Shown here: piece by piece, positions 7,625 to 16,544 of the stretch
How positions within the stretch are numbered: position 1 is the first letter of the stretch
How the letters are laid out: every line of letters begins with the position of its first letter
NCBI GenBank assembly: GCA_009392675.1
Contig: VFFY01000137.1
Location: 1 to 33,360 of the forward strand
Length of the DNA: 33,360 bases
Direction of reading: 5' to 3'
DNA from: SAR202 cluster bacterium
GTDB lineage: Bacteria; Chloroflexota; Dehalococcoidia; Lucifugimonadales; UBA826
Made by a program: the position numbers and the translations under genes
Notes under the pieces: generated by a model
Told to the model about the DNA's origin: nothing
The model's input: only the letters and a program-made list of their open reading frames with translations
Database searches by the model: none

Positions 7625-9121
7625 ATGACAGAAAAATATATCCTTGCAATTGATCAAGGAACCACGGGTACGACAGTGGCTTTGGTGAATTCTCGTGGAG
7701 AATTATATGCATCCAGCTATAGAGAAATAACTCAATTTTACCCGAATCCGGGCTGGGTAGAACATGACCCACATGAAATAATTGAAAGTGTGTTTTCCTG
7801 CATGCGTGAGGTCATTGAGGTTTCTAAAGTCTCGTTGAAAAACATAGTTTCCATCGGTATCGCAAACCAAAGAGAAACCACTCTAATATGGGAAAGGAAA
7901 AGTGGGATACCAATACACAAAGCGATTGTATGGCAATGTAGAAGAACAACTGACATATGCCAGGAATTGATTGGTACTCCTGAGGCTGAAACGATAACCA
8001 AGGCAACAGGATTATCAATAGACCCGTATTTCTCAGCAACCAAAATAAAATGGATATTAGATACCGTACCAGGGGCATATATCAAGGCCAAGGATGGGGA
8101 TTTGGCGTTTGGAACTGTTGATACTTGGATAATATGGAATATGACCAACGGTAAAAATCATGTGACGGATGTAACAAACGCATCTCGCACAATGCTCTTT
8201 GATCTAAAAACTCTAGGATGGTCCAAACAAATCTTGGATATTTTTGATATACCAGTTGAGTTATTACCTGAAATTTGCGATTCAGATGCCCAATTTGGAT
8301 TATGTGAAGCTGATATCTTAGGCGAATTCAAATTCCCTATTTCTGGAGTCCTCGGTGACCAGCATGCCTCTATGTTCGGACAGGCCTGTTTTTCGGTTGG
8401 GTCAGCCAAGTGTACTTATGGGACGGGGGCCTTTTTATTGATGAATATCGGTAAAGACATCAAGATTTCTGACAGGGGATTACTTTCTACAATTGCCTGG
8501 AAAGTTAAGGGTGAAGTGGAATATGCCTTAGAGGGTAGCGTTTTTTCGGCTGGAGCAACCGTTCAATGGTTGAGAGATGAAGTGGAGCTCATTGAATCTT
8601 CTGCAGAAGTGGAGGTACTTGCCCGTTCTGTGCTAGATAACGGGGGCATATATTTAGTTCCAGCATTTACAGGTTTGGGAGCCCCCCATTGGGACATGAA
8701 TGCCAGAGCCACTATGGTTGGTATGACGAGAGGGACGAATAAAGGACACATAGCTAGAGCAGCCCTAGAAGCTATTAGCTACCAGTGCCAAGAAGTTTTG
8801 AAAATAATGCAACAAGATTCTGGTTGTGAAATATCTGAACTTAAGGTTGATGGCGGTGCTACGGGCAACGAGCTCCTGATGCAGATGCAAGCGGATATTA
8901 GTAATCTTCGGGTGAACAGATCAGCCGTTCAGGAGACTACCGTTCTTGGCGCAGCCTTTATAGCTGGTATAGGGGCCGGATTCTGGAAATACAAGTCGGA
9001 CATATCTTCAATATGGGATTCACAGGGGGTATATACTCCTTCAATGACTGGTGAAGAAAGAACCGAGAAATTAAGGTTCTGGGCGAAGGCGGTGGAAAGA
9101 TCAAAAGCATGGATTTCTTAA
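7625..9121 (+). CDS. glpK: Glycerol kinase
   Basis: Phosphorylates glycerol with ATP to glycerol 3-phosphate; FGGY-family sugar kinase. I use the ATG at 7625, which has GGGGTGA five bases upstream, rather than the in-frame GTG at 7616. This gives 498 aa, the usual length. Visible motifs are ILAIDQGTTGTT at the N-terminus (phosphate loop 1), GWVEHDPHEI, IANQRETTLIWE with the glycerol-binding Arg-Glu, VWQCRRT, GDQHASMFGQ (catalytic Asp) and YGTGAFLLMN. The second FGGY half carries VDGGATGNELLMQMQADI. A dehydrogenase gene follows after 16 bases, so the two are likely one operon. No glpF or glpD is in view. Confidence 0.95.
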   Translation: MTEKYILAIDQGTTGTTVALVNSRGELYASSYREITQFYPNPGWVEHDPHEIIESVFSCMREVIEVSKVSLKNIVSIGIANQRETTLIWERKSGIPIHKAIVWQCRRTTDICQELIGTPEAETITKATGLSIDPYFSATKIKWILDTVPGAYIKAKDGDLAFGTVDTWIIWNMTNGKNHVTDVTNASRTMLFDLKTLGWSKQILDIFDIPVELLPEICDSDAQFGLCEADILGEFKFPISGVLGDQHASMFGQACFSVGSAKCTYGTGAFLLMNIGKDIKISDRGLLSTIAWKVKGEVEYALEGSVFSAGATVQWLRDEVELIESSAEVEVLARSVLDNGGIYLVPAFTGLGAPHWDMNARATMVGMTRGTNKGHIARAALEAISYQCQEVLKIMQQDSGCEISELKVDGGATGNELLMQMQADISNLRVNRSAVQETTVLGAAFIAGIGAGFWKYKSDISSIWDSQGVYTPSMTGEERTEKLRFWAKAVERSKAWIS

Positions 9122-9137
9122 ATACGGGAGATAAAAT

Positions 9138-10187
9138 ATGCCTACAGTTATGCCTGATGATTTAGAAAAAATTTCTGTGGGTTTACTTATCGGAGCAGGC
9201 GTATCAACAGATGAAGCCAAAGTGGTATCACGTTTGTCTATTTCTGCCAACTTAGCTGGACATGATTCGCACGGAATAATTCAGATCCCCACTTATATCG
9301 ACAGGATTAATAGGGGCCATATAGTGCCAGGAGCAGAATATGAGGTCGTGAAAGATACGCCTACCACGACGGTAGTAGACGGACATTGGGGATTTGGATA
9401 TGTAGTCACCGAACGACTGATGATGCAAACCATTGAGAAGGCTAAATCTCAGAATATAGCGGCTGCTACTGTGTATCGACAAAGTCATATTGGTCGCCTC
9501 GCAGCCTATCCTTTGATAGCTGCCCACGCTGGCATGATTGCCATGATCACCGCTGACTCTGGCCGTTCGTCAAAGGCGGTGGTTCCCTTTGGTGGTCGAG
9601 AGAAACGGCTAGGCACGAATCCGATTTCTATCGCTATGCCAAGCAATTTGGAAGGGCCCTTTTTTTTGGATATGGCCACTAGCGCGGTGGCTGCGGGGAA
9701 AATAAATTTAGCCCAGGCTAGAGGAGACTCTATCCCAAGCGGCTGGATCGTCAAAGAAGATGGAAAAGATACTACGGATCCAAATGAATTGAAGAATGGT
9801 GGGGCAATTCTACCTTTAGGAGGAGATCAGGGTCACAAGGGTTATGGCCTGTCATCGATTGTAGAAATATTTTCAGGAATATTAACCGGGTTGGGATTTG
9901 GGCATGACCCTTCCGGTAGACATAATGACGGTTGCTTCATATCAGTTTTCAATGTGTCAGCTTTTAGAGATTTGAAAGATTTTAAGGAAGAGGTTACTGA
10001 ATTTGCTTCCTACTTAAAAAGTTCAGAGACCGCACCTGGGTTCAAAGAAATTTTGTATCCCGGGGAAATAGAACATAGAAACGAAACCAGACAAAAAAAA
10101 GAAGGTATTTTTGTAGAAGATTCTACGTGGGAAAGTTTGAAGTCATTGGCAGATAATTACAACATAACATCTGAGTTGCCATTTTAA
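9138..10187 (+). CDS. Ldh2/malate-lactate dehydrogenase family oxidoreductase
   Basis: NAD(P)-dependent 2-hydroxyacid dehydrogenase of the Ldh2 family, which includes malate, sulfolactate, ureidoglycolate and 2,3-diketogulonate enzymes. The length of 349 aa fits. Diagnostic segments are the N-terminal GHDSHGIIQIPTYIDRINRG, YRQSHIGRLAAYPLIAA, GREKRLGTNPISIAMPS, LDMATSAVAAGKI and GGDQGHKGYGLSSIVEI. The ATG is preceded by GGGAG with 7 bases of spacing. It follows glpK by 16 bases. The exact substrate is not readable from the sequence. It ends 14 bases from the convergent leuB. Confidence 0.88.
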   Translation: MPTVMPDDLEKISVGLLIGAGVSTDEAKVVSRLSISANLAGHDSHGIIQIPTYIDRINRGHIVPGAEYEVVKDTPTTTVVDGHWGFGYVVTERLMMQTIEKAKSQNIAAATVYRQSHIGRLAAYPLIAAHAGMIAMITADSGRSSKAVVPFGGREKRLGTNPISIAMPSNLEGPFFLDMATSAVAAGKINLAQARGDSIPSGWIVKEDGKDTTDPNELKNGGAILPLGGDQGHKGYGLSSIVEIFSGILTGLGFGHDPSGRHNDGCFISVFNVSAFRDLKDFKEEVTEFASYLKSSETAPGFKEILYPGEIEHRNETRQKKEGIFVEDSTWESLKSLADNYNITSELPF

Positions 10188-10201
10188 CCCAATGACACTT
10201 G

Positions 10202-11296
10202 TTAAATTGCCCCTGCTATAACGTCTCCCATAACTACTGTGTTTACCTGATTGCCTCCATCACTCGAAATGTCGGCAGTTCTATAGCCTTCTGAAAGGGC
10301 GGCATCAACAGATTTCTCGATGCAATCGGCTTCTTGGTGCATCCCAAACGATAGCCTTAGCATCATTGCTGTGCTAAGTATTGAGCCGATCGGATTGGCG
10401 ATTCCTTTTCCTGCTATGTCAGGTGCGCTGCCATGTATTGGTTCATACAAACTTACCTTACTACTTGTACCAGAATTGCCCGGGAGACTAGATAGACTTG
10501 CTGACGGCAGCATCCCCATAGAGCCAGATAAAACCGAAGCCTCATCGCTCAGAATGTCCCCGAAGGTATTTTCCGAGACAATAACGTCAAAGTCCGAGGG
10601 GTTCCTAATTAATTGCATTGCAGCGTTATCGACCAAAATATGATCCAACTCAACCTCTGGATACCCCTCGCCCACTTCAACCGCTATCTCTCTCCAGAGT
10701 CTTGAAGATTCAAGGACATTTTGTTTATCTACAGAAGTCAGCTTTTTACGGCGTTCCATAGCTAACTCAAATCCCACTTTTAAAATTCTTACAATCTCAG
10801 CTTCCGTATATTTAAGGGTATCGACCCCTCTTCTTCCTCTCGACGTCTTCCATCGTTTTTTGGGTTTGCCGAAATATAAACCACCAGTTAATTCTCTCAA
10901 TACCATCATATCCACCCCTTTCAAAACCTCAGGCTTCAGGGGACTTGAATTTATCAAGGACGGATAAACTTTAACTGGTCTTAAATTAGCGAATAAGCCT
11001 AAGGATTTCCGAATAGCCAATATGCCATCTTCTGGTCGGACATCAACATTCGGATCATCCCATTTGGGACCACCGACGGCGCCGAATAAAATTGCATCTG
11101 AGTCACTGCAAGTGTCGATAGTTTCCTGAGGCAATGGTGTTCCGCAATCATCAATAGCATTTCCCCCTACCCTTCCCGACCTGATTTGGAAATCGTGTCC
11201 AAATCGATTGCCTATTGCTTCTAGAACTTTTATAGATTCAGTAATTACCTCTGGGCCAATCCCATCTCCTGGTAATACTGCTATAGATATTTTCAT
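10202..11296 (-). CDS. leuB: 3-isopropylmalate dehydrogenase
   Basis: Oxidatively decarboxylates 3-isopropylmalate in leucine synthesis, using NAD and a divalent metal. I use the ATG at 11296 (MKISIAVLPGDGIGPE) with GGAG six bases upstream; a GTG four codons earlier overlaps that SD. Length is 364 aa. LeuB-type signatures are DAILFGAVGGPKWDD, the substrate-specific loop ELTGGLYFGKPKKRW, the metal and substrate sites DNAAMQLIRNPSDFDVIVSE and GDILSDEASVLSGSMGMLPS, and the NAD site HGSAPDIAGKGIANP. It lies 28 bases after leuS and is probably in the same transcript. leuA, leuC and leuD are not in the window. Confidence 0.95.
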   Translation of the reverse strand: MKISIAVLPGDGIGPEVITESIKVLEAIGNRFGHDFQIRSGRVGGNAIDDCGTPLPQETIDTCSDSDAILFGAVGGPKWDDPNVDVRPEDGILAIRKSLGLFANLRPVKVYPSLINSSPLKPEVLKGVDMMVLRELTGGLYFGKPKKRWKTSRGRRGVDTLKYTEAEIVRILKVGFELAMERRKKLTSVDKQNVLESSRLWREIAVEVGEGYPEVELDHILVDNAAMQLIRNPSDFDVIVSENTFGDILSDEASVLSGSMGMLPSASLSSLPGNSGTSSKVSLYEPIHGSAPDIAGKGIANPIGSILSTAMMLRLSFGMHQEADCIEKSVDAALSEGYRTADISSDGGNQVNTVVMGDVIAGAI

Positions 11297-11324
11297 AGTG
11301 TGCTCCACTTATTTAGATTTTGCA

Positions 11325-13787
11325 TTAACTGGCCACAATATTCAGTAATTTACCGGGAACATAAATTGTCTTTCTTATTTCTAACCCTTCTATATGTTTC
11401 TCGATACTGGCATTATTCAAGGCGAGTTGATTTGCATCGGATTCAGTTATGTTTACAGGAGCAGAAATTTTCGCTCTAACTTTCCCATTGATTTGTATCA
11501 CCAAGGTGATTTCGTCATCTTGTGCCAGCGATTCATCATATGCCGGCCATGGTTGGGTGTGTATGCTGAACGCCATACCCGATATTTCCCATAATTCCTC
11601 GGATAAATGGGGGACTATTGGTGCCATCATCACGTAAAGGGTGCGAGTGAGGCGTAGCCAATCATCATAGCTGATCTTCTGGGGTATACGGTTTTCAGCT
11701 AGAGAATTTGTGAACTCCATAAGAGCGGATATTGCAGTGTTGTATTTGAATCTTTCTATATCCGCTCCCACCCGCATAATAGTTTTATGTAAAAGTCTGT
11801 TTAGCTCTCTTTTTGATGCAGGATCTGATTTTTGTGCAAAAATACCGGGATCGAAATTGGATATGTCCCAAACTTTATTGAGCCAACGAGCAGCCCCGTT
11901 AATCCCAGAATCATTCCATTCACCGCCTTGCTCCCAAGGTCCGATAAACATCAAATAGGTTCGAACCGTATCCGCCCCAACTTCAGAAACGTAATCATCC
12001 GGGGCGATCACATTTCCGCGAGACTTACTCATCTTTGCGCCTTTGTAAATTATTGTTCCTTGGTTGAACAATCTTTTAAACGGTTCATCATATTTGATTA
12101 AACCAAGGTCACGTGCGGCCTTGACGAAGAACCTTGAATACAGCAAGTGCATTACTGCATGTTCCACTCCACCGGTGTATTGATCAACTGGATTCCAGAG
12201 TTGAGCAGACTTTTCATCAAATGCTGCGGCCGAATGCTTTGGGCTGACATACCTTAGAAAATACCACGATGAGTCCACAAAGGTATCCATCGTGTCTGTT
12301 TCTCTCTTGCCAGGTTTACCACAATCAGGACACTCAGCGTTAACAAATTCGGTATGGAGGGCCAGGGGGGACTCACCGGTTGGTAAAAATTCGGCATCTT
12401 CCGGGAGTACCACAGGAAGATCCTCTTCCTTGACAGGTACGACCCCACAATCATTACAGTAAATTATGGGTATTGGTGTGCCCCAATATCTCTGTCGCGA
12501 AATAAGCCAGTCTCTCATTCTATAATTGACAGTTTTTGTACCTAGGTTACTGTCTTCGATATGGTCCGCTATCCTCAGTCGGCCTTCACTACTGCTCAAA
12601 CCGTTAAATTCCAGTGAATTTACCTGGGTCCCTGGAGCTATATAAGCCTCATCTAATTCGTTGCCATCCCACCCTGGAGGTGCTACAACAACTTTGATTG
12701 GGAGGTTGTATTTTTTTGCAAATGTAAAATCTCTCGTATCGTGTGCGGGAACACCCATTACAATTCCAGTTCCATATGTGTTTAGGACATAATCGCCGAT
12801 CAGTATGGGTATTCGATCCTGGGTAAGAGGATTGACACAGTAGGTTCCTAAAAACACTCCTGTCTTTTCCCTATCAATGGCTAATCGTTCCACTTCAGTG
12901 GCTTTCCTGGCACTATTTATATAGGTTTTCACAGCATCTTTTTGCTCGGGGGCAGTTAAGGCCTCCACTAATGGATGTTCTGGTGCCAATACCACAAAGG
13001 TAACTCCGTAAACAGTATCAATTCGGGTAGTGAAAGTGACTAATGTTTCTGAGTCTAGGTCGTATTCGGAAATATCAAAACCAAATTCCACACCTTCACT
13101 TTTCCCAATCCAATTTGTCTGCATTGTATTTATGCGGTCTGGCCAGTCCATTTTCGATTGATCCAGTAATTCCTCAGCATATGCCGTTATACGGAAGAAC
13201 CACTGGTTCATATCTCTATGAGTCACAGTAGTGTCACATCTCTCACATGCCCCGTCTATCACCTGCTCATTTGCTAAAACGGTTACACATGAAGGGCACC
13301 AATTCACGGGAGCAAAATCGCGATAAGCTAACCCATTTTGGTAGAACTGCAGGAAAAACCATTGGTTCCACTTGTAATATTCTGGTATGCATGTAACTAC
13401 CTCCCTTTCCCAGTCATACATCGGGCCCATAGAAGCCAGTTGCTGGCGCATTCTTTTTATGTTGTCCATTGTCCAAGAATGAGGATGGATGCCTCGTTGT
13501 ATCGCTGCGTTTTCTGCATTCAGGCCAAATGCGTCGAACCCCATTGGATGGAGAACGTTGTATCCTTGCATATTTCTAAATCTTGCGTGTATGTCTGCCC
13601 CAGTCATCGCATACCAATGCCCAACATGTAGGTCGCCCGAGGGGTAGGGATACATTGTTAATTCATACCACTTAGGCCTAGGATCGGTGTCGTCAACTTT
13701 ATATAATTGAGAATCGCGCCATCGGTTTTGCCACTTAGTCTCTATACTTTCGTGAGGGAAACGCGTATCTATTGTTTTGATTGGCAT
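11325..13787 (-). CDS. leuS: Leucine--tRNA ligase
   Basis: Class I synthetase charging tRNA-Leu. It is 820 aa, normal for bacterial LeuS. The N-terminus has the YPYPSGDLHVGHWYA motif with HVGH at 54-57. A zinc-finger-like CxxC pair (WCPSCVTVLANEQ) and the editing domain (GTYCVNPLTQDRIPILIGDY; YGTGIVMGVPAHDTRD) follow. Further motifs are TMDTFVDSSWYFLRYVSP and KMSKSRGNVIAPDDYV near 585. The C-terminal domain ends INGKVRAKISAPV. It begins 26 bases after the tartrate/malate-type dehydrogenase and ends 28 bases before leuB. I found no T-box-like leader in that short gap, so any regulation acts further upstream. Confidence 0.97.
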   Translation of the reverse strand: MPIKTIDTRFPHESIETKWQNRWRDSQLYKVDDTDPRPKWYELTMYPYPSGDLHVGHWYAMTGADIHARFRNMQGYNVLHPMGFDAFGLNAENAAIQRGIHPHSWTMDNIKRMRQQLASMGPMYDWEREVVTCIPEYYKWNQWFFLQFYQNGLAYRDFAPVNWCPSCVTVLANEQVIDGACERCDTTVTHRDMNQWFFRITAYAEELLDQSKMDWPDRINTMQTNWIGKSEGVEFGFDISEYDLDSETLVTFTTRIDTVYGVTFVVLAPEHPLVEALTAPEQKDAVKTYINSARKATEVERLAIDREKTGVFLGTYCVNPLTQDRIPILIGDYVLNTYGTGIVMGVPAHDTRDFTFAKKYNLPIKVVVAPPGWDGNELDEAYIAPGTQVNSLEFNGLSSSEGRLRIADHIEDSNLGTKTVNYRMRDWLISRQRYWGTPIPIIYCNDCGVVPVKEEDLPVVLPEDAEFLPTGESPLALHTEFVNAECPDCGKPGKRETDTMDTFVDSSWYFLRYVSPKHSAAAFDEKSAQLWNPVDQYTGGVEHAVMHLLYSRFFVKAARDLGLIKYDEPFKRLFNQGTIIYKGAKMSKSRGNVIAPDDYVSEVGADTVRTYLMFIGPWEQGGEWNDSGINGAARWLNKVWDISNFDPGIFAQKSDPASKRELNRLLHKTIMRVGADIERFKYNTAISALMEFTNSLAENRIPQKISYDDWLRLTRTLYVMMAPIVPHLSEELWEISGMAFSIHTQPWPAYDESLAQDDEITLVIQINGKVRAKISAPVNITESDANQLALNNASIEKHIEGLEIRKTIYVPGKLLNIVAS

Positions 13788-13813
13788 TTAATAATCTCTT
13801 CTTGATTTTTAAG

Positions 13814-14881
13814 CTATTTGCCTAGGGCAGATACTATGGCATCTCCAACAGAAGATGTGCTTGAAGAACCATACAAATCTGGGGTTAAAATTTCACCCTC
13901 GGAAAGGACTGATAATACCGCCTTTTCTACATCGGTTGCGGCGTCTGCATGACCTAGGTGCCTAAGAAGCATAGCCCCAGTAAGGATTTGGGCCATTGGG
14001 TTAGCAATACCCATGCCCATGATATCTGGGGCGCTGCCATGTACCGGCTCGAACATTGAGGGATATCTTCGTTCAGGATCTAAATTAGCACTCGATGCGA
14101 GCCCCATACTTCCAGTGATTATTGCGCCAATGTCTGTCAAAATATCTCCGAAAAGATTACTGGCAACAACCACATCGAAATATTCTGGTTTTCTAATGAA
14201 ATCCATTGCTGCAGCGTCCACTAGTAAGGAATCTGTAGATATATCCGGATATTCTGCAGATACCCTGTCAAAGGCTCTATCCCATACCAACATCCCATAT
14301 CCTTGCGCATTAGACTTAGTGATAGAGGTTAGGTGTTTCTTTTTATTTCGTCGGCGAGCCAGTTCAAAGGAGTAGCGGATTACCCTCTCACAACCTTTCC
14401 TTGTAAAAACCCCAGTTTGAATACCTACTTCTTCCGGAAAATCCATGTATTGGAATCCTCCGACGTTGGCATATTCCCCCTCTGTATTTTCCCGGATCAC
14501 CACCATATCAATATCGAATGGTTTTTTCCCCGACAGTGGAGATTCAATACCCTCAAATAGAACACTAGGCCGTTCACATACGTATTGGTCAAATTTTCTG
14601 CGGATAGGAAGTAACAGCCCGTTGAGGGTTATATGGTCTTGAATGTCAGGGTGACCTACAGCCCCTAGGAAGATTGCGTCGTGATTAGATAAAGTATCGA
14701 GACCGTCGGAAGGCATCATGGACCCGGTATCAATATAAAATTTAGAACTCCAGGGGTATTCATGGAAAGAAAGTTCAAAGTCATAGTTTTCTGAGACAGC
14801 GCCTAAGACCTTTATTCCTTCCTCTACTACTTCAATGCCTATCCCATCTCCTCGGATTACAGCGATATTATTCTGAACCAT
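13814..14881 (-). CDS. Tartrate/D-malate dehydrogenase-like beta-decarboxylating dehydrogenase
   Basis: Member of the isocitrate/isopropylmalate dehydrogenase superfamily, 355 aa. The NAD-binding N-terminus reads VIRGDGIGIEVVEEG, followed by IFLGAVGHPDIQDHI, LLLPIRRKFDQYVCERPS and MVVIRENTEGEYANVGG. These segments match the tartrate dehydrogenase/D-malate dehydrogenase (TtuC/DmlA) branch rather than LeuB, whose loop reads ELTGG. Metal-site segments are VDAAAMDFIRKPEYFD and SNLFGDILTDIGAIITGS. The NAD site is HGSAPDIMGMGIANP. It is the first gene of the run with leuS and leuB, 26 bases before leuS. Plausible substrates are tartrate, D-malate or a related 2-hydroxy diacid; homoisocitrate-type use cannot be excluded. 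Confidence 0.85.
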   Translation of the reverse strand: MVQNNIAVIRGDGIGIEVVEEGIKVLGAVSENYDFELSFHEYPWSSKFYIDTGSMMPSDGLDTLSNHDAIFLGAVGHPDIQDHITLNGLLLPIRRKFDQYVCERPSVLFEGIESPLSGKKPFDIDMVVIRENTEGEYANVGGFQYMDFPEEVGIQTGVFTRKGCERVIRYSFELARRRNKKKHLTSITKSNAQGYGMLVWDRAFDRVSAEYPDISTDSLLVDAAAMDFIRKPEYFDVVVASNLFGDILTDIGAIITGSMGLASSANLDPERRYPSMFEPVHGSAPDIMGMGIANPMAQILTGAMLLRHLGHADAATDVEKAVLSVLSEGEILTPDLYGSSSTSSVGDAIVSALGK

Positions 14882-14967
14882 TTTATCTAGCTACACCTCA
14901 CCACTAATGATTTTTGGAGCCGTAAGATGATACCTGAAATGATCAGTGTTTTTTATCCAAAAGACAT

Positions 14968-15450
14968 TCATATAGTTGCGTTAATAGCATCTACCCCTAA
15001 TGTTAGTACATCTAGCGGAGGATATATTGAGGGGTTCAGGGGCTCTTTTCCAAGTTGATGAACTTTGAGCGCATTTTCGAGTACTTCATATGAGAAGAGA
15101 GACCAACCCGGGAGTAAGTCCATTATCCCATCTACGGGATAGCAATAATAAATCATGTCAATGTGTTGGTGATGCCCATCCTTTGGATCATCAATACTCT
15201 CTATTAGTATATGTCTAGGAGGTTCAATAATTTCGGGGTAATCGAAATGCAAAGTTGTGGCATTGGGATTTTTAGATATTTTTGAGACTAATCCCGTTTC
15301 CTCAAAAATTTCTCGCAATACGGCCTCGACCGGATCTTCATTCGGCTCCACATGGCCTCCCGGTGGTAGCCATAAATTTATCTTTTTATGCCAATGTAGT
15401 AGGACACCCTGGTTCCATACCACATATCCAGTAGCAGTAAAATGACGCAT
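14968..15450 (-). CDS. Nudix hydrolase
   Basis: A 160-residue protein with a complete Nudix box: GHVEPNEDPVEAVLREIFEE and then TGL (32-54), matching Gx5Ex7REUxEExGU. Nudix enzymes hydrolyse nucleoside diphosphates linked to another moiety; which one is not evident. The start ATG has a poorly placed AAGGAG about 17 bases upstream. It is monocistronic, on the minus strand, about 86 bases upstream of the TtuC-like gene. It diverges from the thiamin operon, with promoter and riboswitch sequence in between. A role in thiamin-related detoxification is possible only by position. Confidence 0.9.
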   Translation of the reverse strand: MRHFTATGYVVWNQGVLLHWHKKINLWLPPGGHVEPNEDPVEAVLREIFEETGLVSKISKNPNATTLHFDYPEIIEPPRHILIESIDDPKDGHHQHIDMIYYCYPVDGIMDLLPGWSLFSYEVLENALKVHQLGKEPLNPSIYPPLDVLTLGVDAINATI

Positions 15451-15538
15451 TAAAATCGATGAATTATCTCCTTATGGACAATTTCTTTATCTTTGAAGCC
15501 AAAAATCGGTTGTGATTGACTGTATGTAGCTTCCAACA

Positions 15539-15567
15539 TTGACTTTAACACGTATCTTGCATATATT
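15539..15567 (+). promoter_or_regulatory. Sigma70-type promoter of the thiamin operon
   Basis: -35 TTGACT (15539-15544), a 17-base spacer, and -10 TATATT (15562-15567). The predicted transcription start near 15574 lies just before the TPP aptamer, exactly where a riboswitch leader should begin. Confidence 0.75.
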
Positions 15568-15590
15568 CTTGCTGAGCGAAATACGCGTAA

Positions 15591-15672
15591 ATAGGGGAGC
15601 CTCAAATGGCTGAGAGGGTATGTGAATGCCGACCCAAGACCTGAACTGGGTAATGCCAGCGGAGGGAGTCAT
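15591..15672 (+). promoter_or_regulatory. TPP (THI-box) riboswitch
   Basis: Thiamin pyrophosphate aptamer. The conserved landmarks are in order: GGGGAGCC (15594-15601), the GGCTGAGAGGGT segment (15608-15619), ACCC (15632-15635), ACCTGAACTGGGTAATGCC (15639-15657), and CAGCGGAGGGA (15658-15667 and following). TPP binding would favour the terminator at 15687-15711 and switch off thiG, the ThiE/TenI gene and thiS. Confidence 0.93.
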
Positions 15673-15686
15673 GGATCAAATCTCCG

Positions 15687-15711
15687 ATCACCCTCCAGGG
15701 GTGATTTTTTT
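15687..15711 (+). terminator. Riboswitch-controlled intrinsic terminator
   Basis: Perfect 7-bp stem ATCACCC (15687-15693) and GGGTGAT (15699-15705) with loop TCCAG, followed by a run of seven T. Bases CCCTCC (15691-15696) are also fully complementary to GGAGGG (15661-15666) at the 3' edge of the aptamer. A ligand-free antiterminator is therefore plausible. Confidence 0.88.
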
Positions 15712-15761
15712 GTCTATATAATTTATATGGCCGGTAATTTGGATGGCCAAGGAGATATTAA

Positions 15762-16538
15762 ATGGAAGATCCTTTAGTTATAGCAGGTAAGGAATTTAGC
15801 TCTAGATTGATGGTTGGGACTGGGCGTCACCGAACTATGCAGGAAATGATAGATTCAGTAAGAGCTTCTGGTACACAGATAATAACTGTGGCCATAGGTA
15901 GGCTCAATTTGCAAGATATTAATGAAAAAACCATTTTGGATTATTTCGACTGGGATAACTACACAATATTACCAAATACTGCCGGTAGTAAAACTTCAGA
16001 AGAAGCCGTATTGACCGCTCGCTTAGCCCGAGAAGTGACAGGTTCTTCCTGGATTAAGCTTGAAGTTATTCCTGACATAAGTCATTTATTGCCAGACCCA
16101 ATTGGGACTTACGATGCTGCTAGAGAACTGGTAGAAGATGGCTTTGATGTTCTGCCTTATATTCATGCAGATCCGGTGCTGGCCCACAGATTAGCTGAAC
16201 TTGGCTGCGCAACGGTAATGCCGTTGGGATCAACTATAGGTTCAGGTCAAGGTATATTGACTATGGAAGAAATTGAAATGATTATTAGCGACGTAGAGGT
16301 GCCTGTGGTAGTAGATGCGGGTTTGGCCGTACCTTCTGATGCGTCAAAGGCCTTAGAGGCAGGAGCGGACGCAGTTTTAGTTAATACCGCCATTGCTCAA
16401 GCTAACGATCCCGTGGCAATGGGAGAATCTTTCAAATTAGGAGTTGCTGCTGGCCGCAAGGCCTTTCTGGCAGGCCGAATTGATAGAAGGAAATCAGCAA
16501 TATCAAGCAGCCCCGGTGCAGGGGTCAATTCTGGCTGA
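15762..16538 (+). CDS. thiG: Thiazole synthase
   Basis: ThiG builds the thiazole phosphate of thiamin from 1-deoxy-D-xylulose 5-phosphate, dehydroglycine and the ThiS thiocarboxylate. The 258 aa form a TIM barrel. Landmarks are FSSRLMVGTGRHR (12-24), LPNTAGSKTSEEAV (70-83), the Schiff-base lysine in WIKLEVIPD (K99), DGFDVLPYIHADP, GCATVMPLGSTIGSGQG, VVVDAGLAVPSDA and GADAVLVNTAIA. Family members more often have Cys in PNTAGC; here it is Ser. The ATG has AAGGAG with 7 bases of spacing. It is the first gene after the TPP riboswitch. Confidence 0.96.
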   Translation: MEDPLVIAGKEFSSRLMVGTGRHRTMQEMIDSVRASGTQIITVAIGRLNLQDINEKTILDYFDWDNYTILPNTAGSKTSEEAVLTARLAREVTGSSWIKLEVIPDISHLLPDPIGTYDAARELVEDGFDVLPYIHADPVLAHRLAELGCATVMPLGSTIGSGQGILTMEEIEMIISDVEVPVVVDAGLAVPSDASKALEAGADAVLVNTAIAQANDPVAMGESFKLGVAAGRKAFLAGRIDRRKSAISSSPGAGVNSG

Positions 16539-16544
16539 AATTTG

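Noticed and set aside
13788..13813. T-box leader before leuS
   Set aside because: Only 26 bases separate leuS from the gene upstream. No T-box sequence or specifier stem was visible there.
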